Shown: positions 8,292 to 21,226, counted from the stretch's first letter. The stretch is 64,000 nt of DNA from Pseudofrankia coriaricola (GCF_001854805.1 NZ_MBLO01000004.1:20950-84949), one strand, 5' to 3'. Notes: a model not told the origin generated them from the sequence alone. Numbers and translations: made by a program.

Positions 8292-9407
8292 TCAGGCCGC
8301 GGCGAGCACGGGCTCTGGCTGCGATGTGGCGGTGTCGGCAACCTGTCGGGCGGGTCCGGGAAGCGAGAGTCGGATGATGCGCTTCCATACGCTGGTCGTC
8401 TGCCGCAGCAGGCCCCCGCTGGTGTAGGGGAGGCCGAAGCGTTCGCAGAGGGCGCGTACCTGCGGGGCGATCTGGGCGTACCGGTTGCTGGGCAGGTCGG
8501 GGAACAGGTGGTGCTCGATCTGGAAACTCAGGTTCCCGCTCAGCAGGTGCAGGAGCGCCGGGCCGTCGATGTTGGCCGAGCCCAGTACCTGCCGTGTGTA
8601 CCACCCGCCGCGGGTCTCGCCCTCGACCTGTTCCTCGGTGAAGACGTCCGCTCCCTCCGGGAAATGGCCACAGAAAATGATGGTGTGCGCCCAGACGTTG
8701 CGGGCGACGTTCGCGGTGAGGTTGCCGAAAAGGACGGGCAGGAACGCCGGGCCGGCGAGCAGCGGGAACGCCACGTAGTCCTTGGCCGCCTGCCGTCCCA
8801 TCTTGCGCAGCGACACCCGGAGCTGCGCCCACGTCTGGCCCCAGCTCTTCTCCCCCCGCCAGGCCCGTTCGATCTCCGTGTCGTAGAGGGCGATGCCCCA
8901 TTCGAAGACCGCCGCGAGCGCCAGGTTGTAGACCGGCTGGGCGAGGTACACCGGGTGCCAGCGCTGCTCCGGGTGGACGCGCAGCAGGGTGTAGCCGATG
9001 TCCCGGTCCTTGCCGAGGACGTTGGTGTAGGTGTGGTGCACATAGTTGTGCGAGTGCTTCCACTGCTCGGCGGGCGAGGCCGAGTCCCACTCCCAGGTGG
9101 TGGAGTGGATCTCAGGGTCGCGCATCCAGTCCCACTGCCCGTGCAGGACGTTGTGCCCGATCTCCATGTTCTCGAGGATCTTGGCGGTGGCCAGCATCGC
9201 CGTGCCCGCCAGCCACGCCGGCGGCAGCAGGGACGCGAACAGGACCGCCCGCCCACCTGCCTCCAGGCCCCGCTGGGCGGCGATCACCCGGCGGATGTAC
9301 TGGGCGTCGCCCTCCCCCCGGCTGGCGATGACCGCCTCCCGGAGACGATCGAGCTCGCGGCCGAACTCGTCGACCTCAGCCGCGGTGAGACCGGTTCTGC
9401 CTGCCAT
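8292..9407 (-). CDS. Membrane fatty acyl-CoA desaturase (DesA3-like)
   Basis: A 371-residue integral-membrane di-iron desaturase. Three histidine boxes are visible: HNVLH (85-89), HSHNYVHH (118-125) and QIEHH further on in QIEHHLFPDLP. Hydrophobic spans flank them. Counted from the ATG at 9407 (MAGRTGL, with AAGGGG upstream) the length matches the family; the frame is open 18 codons further up but that would overlap the upstream gene. The gene lies 11 bp after a ferredoxin-reductase gene. This is the same arrangement as the mycobacterial Rv3230c-desA3 pair, in which the reductase feeds electrons to a stearoyl-CoA delta-9 desaturase. Confidence 0.88.
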   Translation of the reverse strand: MAGRTGLTAAEVDEFGRELDRLREAVIASRGEGDAQYIRRVIAAQRGLEAGGRAVLFASLLPPAWLAGTAMLATAKILENMEIGHNVLHGQWDWMRDPEIHSTTWEWDSASPAEQWKHSHNYVHHTYTNVLGKDRDIGYTLLRVHPEQRWHPVYLAQPVYNLALAAVFEWGIALYDTEIERAWRGEKSWGQTWAQLRVSLRKMGRQAAKDYVAFPLLAGPAFLPVLFGNLTANVARNVWAHTIIFCGHFPEGADVFTEEQVEGETRGGWYTRQVLGSANIDGPALLHLLSGNLSFQIEHHLFPDLPSNRYAQIAPQVRALCERFGLPYTSGGLLRQTTSVWKRIIRLSLPGPARQVADTATSQPEPVLAAA

Positions 9408-9418
9408 CCGTCGACCCC

Positions 9419-10498
9419 TTACACATCGATCTCGACGTCGCCGACCGCGGTCGACACACATGTTTGGACGAGGTCGCCCTCGTCGCCGTATTCCCGCCCG
9501 GTGCGCAGGTCGCGCACGCGTCCGGAGGTGAGCCGTGCCATGCAGCTGTGGCAGATACCCATGCGGCAGCCGCTCGGCATGAGCACGCCGGCGTCCTCAC
9601 CGACCGCCAGCAGCGGGGTGTCGCCGTGGGTGTGTGCCTGCCGGCCACTTCTGGTGAACCGGACTCGGCCCCCGGCCCCGCCACCGCCACCGGGGGCGGG
9701 TGCGGGATGGAACCGCTCGACGCGCAGCCGGTCCGCGATCCCCGCGTGGCACCACCGGGCCTCGGCGTCGGCGAGCAGCCCCGGGGGTCCGCAGGCCCAG
9801 GTCGGCCGTTCGGCCCAATCCGGGCAGATCACGGGCAGTGCCGCCGCCGTGAGGCGCCCGGCGTACCGGCCGCCCGCCCTGGTGTGGTGCTCGTATAGCC
9901 GAAGGGTCGGGAACCGGGCTGCCAGGTCCCGTAGTTCGCTGCCGAAGATGACGTCGTCCCGGGACGGAGCGGAGTGCACAAGGACCACGTCCGGCATCTC
10001 GCCACGCAGCGCAAGGCTGCGCAGCATCGACATCACCGGCGTGATGCCGCTGCCGGCGGTCACGAACAGCAACCGCGGCGGGATCGCCCGCGGCAGCACG
10101 AACCGGCCCTGTGGGTGCTCGAGGCGGACGACCGCGCCGGGTCGGACCCGCTCTACGAGGTGCTGGGACAGCCGGCCGCCTGGGACGGATTTGACCGTGA
10201 TCGAAACGACACCGCCCGGATCTCCCGGGGCGGAGGACACCGAGTAGGGACGCCAGTGCCACACGCCGTCGACGGCAACGCCGACCCGGACGTACTGACC
10301 CGCGCGGTGTTCCTTCCAGCCCGCGCCGGGACGGATCACCAGGCTCGCGGCGCCAGCGGCCTCCGGATGGACAGCCACGACCCGCCCCCGCGACCCGCGC
10401 CGCGACCAGAGCGGGTCGACCAACCCGAGGTAGTCATCGGGCAGCAGCGGCGTCGTCAGCGACGCCGCCGCGTCCAACAGGATTCTTCCGACGGCCAC
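9419..10498 (-). CDS. Ferredoxin reductase-type electron-transfer partner of the desaturase
   Basis: A 359-residue flavo-iron-sulfur protein. The N-terminal FAD domain carries RPYSVSSAPG, the NAD(P) domain has FVTAGSGITPVMSMLR and ends with WACGPPGL, and a C-terminal plant-type 2Fe-2S ferredoxin domain has the pattern Cys-x4-Cys-x2-Cys (SGCRMGICHSCM) with the fourth Cys in VQTCVS. GTG at 10498 is chosen because GGGAGGAG lies just upstream; the frame extends 46 codons further, but that part is arginine-rich and unlike the family. It passes electrons from NAD(P)H to the desaturase encoded next. Confidence 0.87.
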   Translation of the reverse strand: MAVGRILLDAAASLTTPLLPDDYLGLVDPLWSRRGSRGRVVAVHPEAAGAASLVIRPGAGWKEHRAGQYVRVGVAVDGVWHWRPYSVSSAPGDPGGVVSITVKSVPGGRLSQHLVERVRPGAVVRLEHPQGRFVLPRAIPPRLLFVTAGSGITPVMSMLRSLALRGEMPDVVLVHSAPSRDDVIFGSELRDLAARFPTLRLYEHHTRAGGRYAGRLTAAALPVICPDWAERPTWACGPPGLLADAEARWCHAGIADRLRVERFHPAPAPGGGGGAGGRVRFTRSGRQAHTHGDTPLLAVGEDAGVLMPSGCRMGICHSCMARLTSGRVRDLRTGREYGDEGDLVQTCVSTAVGDVEIDV

Positions 10499-11329
10499 CC
10501 TGCATCTCCTCCCGGTTGTCGAAATCTCGGGAACGACATGGCCTCGCCGGGTACGTGGAGGAGGAACGGCATGGTTCGATGGGATTCCCGGTCGGGCACC
10601 CCGCCTCGATGACGCACGTCCTTGGCGACGCGACACTACAGCCGTACGTCACTGTCCGCGACCGGGAAGCCGCCGTACCAGACCGTCGGTGACGATCTCG
10701 GAGATGCCGTGGGCGACGGATACCTCCTATTCGGCGAACGTCCTCTTCGCCCCGGCCGGGTGGTGTCGTCCAGCGGTCAGGTGGTGGTTGAGGCGCTGGG
10801 CTTCGGCGAGTTGGTCATCGAGGATGACGATGCGGCAGGCGGCCTCGATCGCGGGGGCCCTGCCCACGGGGCCCGTCCCGTGACTGCTGGTCTCACTGCA
10901 GGGCCTGCCATATGCCTGTCGTCATCTCCCGGAACTGTTGGATCTGTGTCGAGGAGAGCCCGGTGGTCAGCCGGCGTTCGATGTCGTCCTGAGCGGCGGC
11001 ATATTCCCGCAGCAGTGTCCGGCCGCTGTCGCTGATGTGGACCAGCAGTTCACGTCGGCTCCGCGGGTTCGGGGCGGTGCCCGGCCCTCCCGCCGAGATG
11101 CCGCTTCCGCCGCCGCTTGTGCCGATGGCGCAGGTGCCTCGACACCACCCTGCGCAGCCGCATCGAGGACTTCGAGAGCCAGCACGACCTCGCCGCCTCC
11201 ACCGACCACCCACCCGGCGAGTGAGGGAGTGTCCGACGCGTGGATCTGTCTCACAGTCGGACAATTCCTCTACTGGCCTGAAGTGTCAGGATGCCCGGCC
11301 GGACAGCCCGGACAACGCATCGGAGCCGC
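10499..11329. other. Decayed region between reductase and FAD-oxidase genes
   Basis: No intact gene is supported. It holds the tail of a MarR-like reading frame (listed separately). On the plus strand at about 11135-11224 a short frame, CLDTTLRSRIEDFESQHD, ends in TGA and looks like the end of a lost gene. A 46-codon minus-strand frame ends near 10735 (LDDQLAEAQRLNHHLTAG). The promoter of the leftward desaturase operon must lie near 10510-10600. Confidence 0.4.
10893..11066 (-). pseudogene. MarR-family C-terminal relic
   Basis: The minus strand reads RRELLVHISDSGRTLLREYA and then ERRLTTGLSSTQIQQFREM, ending in TGA. This is the wing exit and C-terminal dimer helix of a MarR regulator. Upstream in the same frame the sequence turns into arginine/glycine-rich noise and no winged-helix core is found in any frame, so only about the last 58 residues remain. 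It is probably a deletion remnant. Confidence 0.5.
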
Positions 11330-12775
11330 TCAGGCTGGATCGAGCAGGACGCCCGGGTTGAGTAGCCCGTCAGGGTCGAGTCCCCGTTTGACCGCGCGCA
11401 TCATCGCGATCTCCTGAGGCGACCGGGACAGCCCGAGCCACGCGCGCTTGGCCCGGCCGACGCCGTGCTCGGCGCTGATGCTCCCGCCGTGCGACGCGAC
11501 CAGCCGCAGCACCGCGTCCGTCACGGCTTCGGCGTCGCTGGTCGCGTCGAGCACGTTGACGTGCAGGTTTCCCTCGTTGATGTGACCGAACAGGATCGGC
11601 CGGGCGGTCTGGCAGGCGGCCGCTATCGTGGCCGGAAGCGACGCCACCATCTCGGCCAGCGCCGTCAGCGGGACGGCGACGTCGAGTTTCACCGGGACGC
11701 CGGCGGCGTTGATCGACTCGGTGTGCGCCTCGCGGTAGGCCCAAAGCGTGTGGCGGCCTCGGGCATCGGTGGCGACGGTCGCGTCCCGCACGGCGTCGCT
11801 GTCCGCCAGTGCCTCGAGCAGGTCCTCGGTCGGGTCGGTCCGGCCGGCGCACTCGAGGACGAGGTAGGCCGGGTAGGTTTCGGCGAACGGAGCGGACAGG
11901 CCGGTCTTTTCGCGGACCAGCGCGAGGCCGTCGGCGAAGAACAGCTCGGCGGCCTCCAGCGACGGCAGCCGGTTGCGCGCCTTCCTCACGACCGACAGCG
12001 CCGCGGTGATGTCGTCCACGGCGACCAGGGCCACTGCCCGCTCGGTCAGTCGGGGGACGAGCCGCAGGCGCAGCCGGGTGATGATCCCCAGCGTGCCTTC
12101 GCTGCCGGTCAGCAGCGACATCTCGTGGTAGCCGGTGTTGTCCTTCGGGAGCCCCGTGAGCCGGCTGATGATCGAACCGTCGGCGAGCACCGCCTCGATC
12201 CCAAGCACTTGGGCCCGGGTCGTGCCGTACCGCAGCACCCGCTCGCCGCCAGCGTTGGTGGCGACCAGACCGCCTACAGTGGCCGAATCCCGCGCCGCGA
12301 AGTCGACCCCGAAGTCGTAGCCCACGGCGCGGACGTGCCGTTGCAACGCGGCCAGGGTGACGCCCGCGCCCACGGTGACCTGGCCGGAGATCACCTCCAC
12401 CGGTTCGAGCGCGGTCAGCCGGGCCGTGCTGAGCAGGATCGCGCCGTCGACGGGCACGCTGCCTCCGACCAGGCCGGTGTTACCGCCCTGGACGCAGATG
12501 GACGCCTTTGCCCTGGCGGCGGCGGCCATCACCGCCGCCACCTCCGTGGTGTCGGCCGGACGGACCACGCAACGAGCGCGGCCGCGGAACCGACCGGTCC
12601 AGTCGGACTCGAAGGAGGCGATGACCGAGGGGTCGGTAAGCAGATGGGCGGCACCGACGGCGGCGCGCAGCTCCTCCGCCAGGGCCGAGGTCAGCGTCCG
12701 GTCAGAACCCGGTGCCGTGTCAGAGGTTGCCGCCACGTCAGCAGTCGGCGTCAGCCCGGCGGTCGGCGCGTTCAT
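11330..12775 (-). CDS. FAD-linked 2-hydroxyacid dehydrogenase (GlcD/D-2-hydroxyglutarate dehydrogenase type)
   Basis: A 481-residue flavoprotein of the FAD-binding_4/GlcD family that oxidises a D-2-hydroxyacid such as D-lactate, glycolate or D-2-hydroxyglutarate. The FAD-binding half shows VVRPADTTEVAAVM, QGGNTGLVGGSVP and VGGLVATNAGGERVLRYG. The C-terminal half has GHINEGNLHVNVL and SAEHGVGRAKR, the metal/substrate histidine motifs of the family. The ATG at 12775 overlaps the serA stop by 4 bp (ATGA), so the two are translationally coupled. That coupling favours D-2-hydroxyglutarate, a side product of SerA, as substrate. Upstream in-frame codons are arginine-rich and were left out. Confidence 0.82.
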   Translation of the reverse strand: MNAPTAGLTPTADVAATSDTAPGSDRTLTSALAEELRAAVGAAHLLTDPSVIASFESDWTGRFRGRARCVVRPADTTEVAAVMAAAARAKASICVQGGNTGLVGGSVPVDGAILLSTARLTALEPVEVISGQVTVGAGVTLAALQRHVRAVGYDFGVDFAARDSATVGGLVATNAGGERVLRYGTTRAQVLGIEAVLADGSIISRLTGLPKDNTGYHEMSLLTGSEGTLGIITRLRLRLVPRLTERAVALVAVDDITAALSVVRKARNRLPSLEAAELFFADGLALVREKTGLSAPFAETYPAYLVLECAGRTDPTEDLLEALADSDAVRDATVATDARGRHTLWAYREAHTESINAAGVPVKLDVAVPLTALAEMVASLPATIAAACQTARPILFGHINEGNLHVNVLDATSDAEAVTDAVLRLVASHGGSISAEHGVGRAKRAWLGLSRSPQEIAMMRAVKRGLDPDGLLNPGVLLDPA

Positions 12776-13968
12776 CCCAGCCGCCGTACCCGGACGGTCT
12801 CCGGCAGCGCGGCCAGTGAGTCGAGGACAGCGGCCGGGTAGTCGAGGGCGACATCCGTCAGGACGTACCCGTACTCGCCGCGGGTGTCGAGGAGCTGTCC
12901 GTCGATGTTGACCTTGTGCTCGGCCAACAGGCTGTTGATCTTCGCAAGCACGCCGGGCACATTGCGGTGCAGATGAGCGATCCGACATCCGCCCGATCGC
13001 CGTGGCAGGGACAGATGCGGCAGGTTGACGCTCATCGCGGTGCTGCCGTCGTGCTGGTAGTCCCGCAGCTTGCCCGCGACGTAGCGGCCGATGTCCTGCT
13101 GGGCCTCCTCGGTCGAGCCGGCGATGTGCGGGGTGAGGATCACGTTCGGCAGGTCTCGAAGCTCAGAGCGGAACTCGTCGCCCCGCCCGGCCGGCTCGTG
13201 CGGGAAGACGTCGATCGCCGCGCCAGCCAGATGCCCGCTCTCCACGTTCTCGCGCAGCGCACGATGATCCACGACGAAGCCGCGCGAGAGGTTGAGGAAC
13301 AGGCTGCCGGGCTTCATGCGGTCGAACTGCTCCGCGCCGAACATCCCGCTGTTGCCGGAGCGTCCGTCCACGTGAAGCGTCACGACATCCGCGACCGTCA
13401 GCAGATCATCGAGGCTGGCGCAGCGGCGGGCATTGCCGAGCGCCAGCTTGTCGGCGGTGTCGTAGAAGTACACGCTCATCCCGAGCGCCTCGGCCAGCAC
13501 CGACAGCTGCGCGCCGATGTTGCCGTAGCCGACGATGCCCAGCCGCCGGCCGCGGACCTCGTGGGCCGCCTCGGCCGACTTGTCCCACACGCCGGCGTGC
13601 ATGCCGGCGTTCTTGGGGATCAACCGCCGCGTCAAGGCGATGATCTCCGCGAGCGCGAGCTCGACCACGCTGCGGGTATTGGAGAAGGGGGCGTTGAACA
13701 CGGCGATGCCTCGCTCGCGCGCGGCGCCGAGATCCACCTGGTTGGTGCCGATGCAGAACGCGCCGACGGCGAGCAGGTCCGGCGCCTGATCGAACACCGC
13801 CTCGGTGACCTCGGTCTTCGACCTGATCCCCAGCAGTTGGATGCCGTCCAGGGCCGCGATCAGCGCTCGTTGGTCGAGCGCCCGGTCGATCGTCTCGACC
13901 TGCGCGCCGGCGGTCCCCAGGATCGCGGCGGCGTCCGGGTGGACATTCTCGACTAGCAGTGCGCGCAC
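12772..13968 (-). CDS. serA: D-3-phosphoglycerate dehydrogenase
   Basis: A 398-residue SerA with substrate and NAD domains and a C-terminal ACT domain. It catalyses the first step of serine synthesis, 3-phosphoglycerate to 3-phosphohydroxypyruvate. Visible motifs are the Rossmann loop GIVGYGNIGAQL, the active-site Arg in NLSRGFVV, the conserved Glu region near PHEPAGRGDE, and His in LTPHIAGSTEEAQ. The ACT part (about 325-398) reads HLHRNVPGVLAKINSLLAEH. The length matches the shorter (E. coli-like) class. It is first in an operon with the FAD dehydrogenase. Confidence 0.9.
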   Translation of the reverse strand: MRALLVENVHPDAAAILGTAGAQVETIDRALDQRALIAALDGIQLLGIRSKTEVTEAVFDQAPDLLAVGAFCIGTNQVDLGAARERGIAVFNAPFSNTRSVVELALAEIIALTRRLIPKNAGMHAGVWDKSAEAAHEVRGRRLGIVGYGNIGAQLSVLAEALGMSVYFYDTADKLALGNARRCASLDDLLTVADVVTLHVDGRSGNSGMFGAEQFDRMKPGSLFLNLSRGFVVDHRALRENVESGHLAGAAIDVFPHEPAGRGDEFRSELRDLPNVILTPHIAGSTEEAQQDIGRYVAGKLRDYQHDGSTAMSVNLPHLSLPRRSGGCRIAHLHRNVPGVLAKINSLLAEHKVNIDGQLLDTRGEYGYVLTDVALDYPAAVLDSLAALPETVRVRRLG

Positions 13969-14332
13969 AGCGGGAGCCTCATCAGCCGGTGACAGTTGAC
14001 CCGCAGTCTATGGAAGGCCCGCGGCCTGTCCTCCGCGTGCCACGGGAGGCGATTCTCACCCGCCGCTGGCGGACGCTGCCTGCCCGGACGGTGGCGTGGC
14101 CGTCGAATCCGGGCCAATGTGACCAGCAGCATCCGATCGGACGGGGTGTATCGCGGCCGAGCGACTGACGACGCGGCACGGCCGGCGCTGGTCTGGAGGG
14201 TGCTGCGACACCGTTGCCGATCATTGCCTCGCCAGGAGGCGACGTCGCCCGGCGGCCTTCCCGGGCTCCCTGTCGGGGTCGACACGAAAGGGTGCCCGGG
14301 TTGGCCGCCGGCTGATCAGTCGGCCGGGCGGG
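13969..14332. other. Intergenic region upstream of serA
   Basis: No gene is supported. A hairpin GCCGGCTG/CAGTCGGC at 14307-14324, just past the stop of the leftward permease gene, could act as its terminator but has no T-run. The remainder must contain the serA promoter; no clear -35/-10 pair stands out. Confidence 0.35.
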
Positions 14333-15982
14333 TCAGAGCTGGGCCGGGAGCACGTGGTCGCCGACCTTGTCGGTCGAGAGGTCGAGCGAGCAGATGTAGG
14401 CATCGTGCGTCTGGCACTTGAGCATGTCCGGCCGTTCGTACTCCTGCCGGCAGACGTGGCAGGTCAGGGTCTCACCTGACGGATTGCCGTACTCGTCGTA
14501 CATCGGCAGGTCGATGCCGTCGTCCGTGCGGCGCAGGTAGTACTTGCCCTTCGTGGCCACGGCCAGGATCGGTGGCAGGACGAGGGCGAGCACGATCGCG
14601 ACGAGCGGGGAGTAGGGCTTGAGACCGGAGCCGAGGCCGCCGTAGAAGTCGATGATCGAGATGCCCGCCGCCAGCACCATCGCCCCGAACCCGACCGGGT
14701 TGACGGCGTAGAGCATGCCCCGGCGGAACTCGGGCTTCAGCGGCGAGATCTTGAGCAGGTACTTGTTGAAAACGATGTCGGAGGCGACCGCGACCACCCA
14801 GGCCATGCCACAGTTGGCGTAGAAGGCGAGGATCGTGTTGAGGAAGCTGAACATGTCGGCCTCCATCAGGATCAACGCCACGAGCAGATTGAAGCCGAGG
14901 AAGACCAGCCGGCCGGGGTAGGTCCTGGTGATCCGGGTGAACGAGTTGGTCCAGGCCAGCGAGCCGGAATAGGCGTTGGTAACGTTGATCTTGACCTGAC
15001 TGATCACGACGAGCGCGACGGCGAGGGCCAGCGCGCCCCAGTGCGGCAGAATGTCCTGGTAGATCTCCAGGAACTGGTGCACCGGCTGGTTGGCCACGCC
15101 AGCGCCGTCCGCGACGTTGGCGATGATGTAGACCGCCAGGAACATGCCGATGATCTGCTTGATGGCGCCGAAGACCACCCAGCCCGGACCGGCCAGCACC
15201 ATCGCGGTCCACCAGCGGCGCGAGTTCTCCGGCGTGCGCGGCGGCATGAAGCGCAGGTAGTCGATCTGCTCGGCGATCTGGGCGATCAGCGAGAGGCAGA
15301 CGCCGGCCGCCAGGAAGACCGAGCCGAGGTCGAACCCGCCCTTGCCGTCCTGCCCGCCGTAGTCGAAGAACGCGCTGATCGAGTCGGGGTGGCGGATCAG
15401 CAGGTAGGCGAACGGCAGCACCATCAGCACGAGCCACAGCGGTGTCGTCCAGAGCTGGAGTGTGGAGAGCAGCTTCATGCCGTAGACCACGAGCGGGAAG
15501 ATGACGATCGTGGAGGTCGCGTAGCCGGCCCACAGCGGGATGTGGAGGCCCAGGTTCAGGCCCTGGGCCATGATCGAGCCCTCCAGGGCGAAGAAGATGA
15601 ACGTGAAGGATGCGAAGATCACGTTCGAGACGACCGAGCCGTAGTAGCCGAAGCCGCTGCCCCTGGTGATCAGGTCGAGATCCAGGTTGTAACGGGCGGC
15701 GTAGAAGGCCAACGGGAAGCCGGTCAGGATGATCACAACGGCGAAGACGGCGATGCCCCACAAGGCGTTCGTCGTTCCGTAGGAGATGCCGATGTTGGCC
15801 CCGATGGCGAAGTCCGCGAGGTAGGCGATGCCACCGAGGGCCGAGATCGCGACCATGCCCGTGCCCCAGCGCCGGTAACTGCGCGGCGCGAACCGGAGCG
15901 TGTAGTCCTCCAGGGTCTCCTTCGCGGACCCGGTGCTGGGTTGGTGGGTTGCGGGGTCGTGCGGGGGGCTGACGGTGCTCAT
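14333..15982 (-). CDS. NCS1-family nucleobase/cation permease with C-terminal cysteine-rich tail
   Basis: A 549-residue transporter with about 12 membrane spans between residues 40 and 490. It resembles cytosine/purine permeases of the NCS1 family, with FAPRSYRRWGTGMV before the first span and GSGFGYYGSVVSNV in the core. After the last span a soluble tail has Cys-x2-Cys-x13-Cys-x7-Cys (CHVC, KCQTHDAYIC), a probable small zinc site that ordinary NCS1 permeases lack. The tail ends with DKVGDHVLPAQL. The gene lies 180 bp downstream of a hybrid histidine kinase on the same strand, so it may be its target or act as sensor for it. The substrate is not determined. Confidence 0.82.
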   Translation of the reverse strand: MSTVSPPHDPATHQPSTGSAKETLEDYTLRFAPRSYRRWGTGMVAISALGGIAYLADFAIGANIGISYGTTNALWGIAVFAVVIILTGFPLAFYAARYNLDLDLITRGSGFGYYGSVVSNVIFASFTFIFFALEGSIMAQGLNLGLHIPLWAGYATSTIVIFPLVVYGMKLLSTLQLWTTPLWLVLMVLPFAYLLIRHPDSISAFFDYGGQDGKGGFDLGSVFLAAGVCLSLIAQIAEQIDYLRFMPPRTPENSRRWWTAMVLAGPGWVVFGAIKQIIGMFLAVYIIANVADGAGVANQPVHQFLEIYQDILPHWGALALAVALVVISQVKINVTNAYSGSLAWTNSFTRITRTYPGRLVFLGFNLLVALILMEADMFSFLNTILAFYANCGMAWVVAVASDIVFNKYLLKISPLKPEFRRGMLYAVNPVGFGAMVLAAGISIIDFYGGLGSGLKPYSPLVAIVLALVLPPILAVATKGKYYLRRTDDGIDLPMYDEYGNPSGETLTCHVCRQEYERPDMLKCQTHDAYICSLDLSTDKVGDHVLPAQL

Positions 15983-16164
15983 CGCGGGCTGCCTTTCTGC
16001 GGGCGCGGGCGCGGGTCCGAGGCCGCCGGACCAACGGGCGACGGGGGCGGCGCTGACCCCTGCCGATCAGCCAACATCCGGGCGCTAAACAACCGCCAAG
16101 CAACGGCCAAGTGCCGGCCACCGCGCAGTGGGGCGGCTTCAGCTCTGCGCGCGGGGCGACCGCT

Positions 16165-19421
<3,257 letters not shown>

Positions 19422-19425
<4 letters not shown>

Positions 19426-20759
19426 GGGTGTTCGAGCCCGCTGCCGATCCGACCCCGGGAGACCTCCGCGCGAAGCGCGGCGATCTCAGTCCGAAGGGCT
19501 GTCTCCCGCTCAGCAGCCGACCGCCGGGCCTGGAGCGAGGCGCGCAACCGGGCCCGGAGCATCGTCGAGCTGTACGGCTTCGGCAGATAGTCGATCGCGC
19601 CCAGCTCGATGCAGCGCACCACGCTCTCCAGCTCCGGCACAGCCGACACCATGATCACCGGGACAGCCGCCAGGACGGGATCTGCCTTGATCTCAGCCAG
19701 AGTCGCATACCCGTCCAGTACCGGCATGAGCAGATCCAGCAGAACGATGTCGAACCCGCGCGGACCGTCATCAGCGGCCCTCAGTATCTCGAGAGCCCGG
19801 TGGCCGTTCTCGGCCGTCTCCACCTCGTGACCGAGCCCGGCCACCGCGGCCGCGAGGAGCTTGCGATTGATGGCGGTGTCATCGACCACCAGGACCCTGC
19901 CCGGCCGATCCGCGGACGGCGGCTCGTGGTCCGGCGTCGCCACCTCGGCCGTGACGACCGGCACGGCCGGCGGCGTGGGCGGCTGCCAGGCCAGGACCGG
20001 GTCCTGCCGCAGCACCGCCTGCTCCAGCTCGCGCAGCCGGACGCCCGGCTCGAGCCCCAGTTCGTCGTGAAGCACCCGGCGGGTCTCGCGATAGGTGGCC
20101 AGCGCTTCCACCTGCCGCCCGCACCGGTACAGCCCGAGCATCAGTTGTGCCCGGAGCCGCTCTCGCAGCGGGTGCCGGCGCACCCGCTGTTCCAGCTCGG
20201 CAACCAGTGCGGCGTGCCGGCCCAGGGAGAGCTCGGCGTCGATCCGGTCCTCGACCGCGCCAAGGTGCAGTTCCGTCAACCGGGCCGCCGCGGCCCGGAC
20301 GAACGGCGTGACGGGGACATCGACCAGTGCCGGGCCGCGCAGCATCGCCTCGGCGCGCAGCAGCGACCGCGCCGCCCGCTCGGGGTCCCCGGCGTCGAGC
20401 GCCTCCCGGCCACGCACGACCAGGTCGGCGAAAGCGTGCGCGTCCACGGCATCGGGCTCGACGTCGAGCAGGTAGCCGGGAGACGCCGTGACCAGGACGG
20501 TCGCCGCTCTACCACGGGAACGCTCCGGTTCGAGCGCCCGGCGCAGCTGCGAGACGAAGACCTGTACCGTGGCCGCGGCCCGGGCCGGGGGCTGTTCCGG
20601 CCACAGGTCGTCGATGAGCTGATCGACCGAAACCACCCTGCGTACCCGGAGCAGGAGCGAGGCGAGAACAGCGCGCTGCTTGGGGCCACCGACGTCCACC
20701 GGCTGTCCGTCCCGGTACACCTCGACGCGGCCGAGCAGCCTGAACTCGAGGCCTGGCAT
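19422..20759 (-). CDS. SARP-type regulator fused to a C-terminal receiver domain
   Basis: A 445-residue protein. Residues 1-100 form the OmpR-like winged helix of SARP activators ([26 protein letters not shown]). Residues 102-250 form the bacterial transcriptional activator domain. A linker rich in Pro and Val follows (255-285). Residues 288-410 are a complete CheY-like receiver with [12 protein letters not shown], phospho-acceptor Asp342 in [14 protein letters not shown], and the Lys in YLPKPYS. A basic coiled tail ends the protein. SARP proteins usually lack a receiver or carry ATPase domains instead, so this is an unusual two-component output protein, likely phosphorylated through the downstream kinase's HPt. 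Confidence 0.87.
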
Positions 20760-20963
20760 CTGTCGATCGTCACCAGCAGGTATTCACGACATGTAAGCGA
20801 CAAATTACGTTTGCATGGCGGGTCCCTGTGGCTGGGTTGGTATTGCGCCAATGCGCCGTCACGCCGCTCGGGGCGGTCGTTCGAAGACCGCGGCTGGCGA
20901 TGGTGCTAGCGGCGGCGGGTGGGGCCGGCCGCCGTGGCGGTGGGGAGGTCGCGGCTCGGAACG

Positions 20964-21166
20964 CGGCCGCGTGCCTGGCGTGTCGCGATCGCGGCGGACT
21001 GGACCAGGCGGTGGCCCAGTTCCAGGATGTGGTCGATCTGGATCGGGTGCTCGGGTCCGGTGATGCTCAACGAGAGCAGGACTCGGCCGATCGGGTCGAA
21101 GATCGGGGCGGCGATGGTCTTGACCGCGATCTCGTCTGAGCCGGCCAGGCCGTCGAACCAAGCTCC
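20964..21166 (-). pseudogene. IclR-family effector-domain relic
   Basis: The minus strand reads WFDGLAGSDEIAVKTIAAPI and then FDPIGRVLLSLSITGPEHP, followed by a helix ending QSAAIATRQARG. This is the C-terminal part of the IclR ligand-binding domain. No N-terminal winged helix or first half of the effector domain is found upstream; the homology stops near 21170, just before the DUF1905 gene. Downstream the frame runs on without the usual stop. It is a truncated, non-functional regulator. Confidence 0.6.
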
Positions 21167-21226
21167 GCGGCCGCGCCGGCGGCCTCGCCTCGATCGACTG
21201 TCGGACCTGGCTGTGACACTGAGCTG

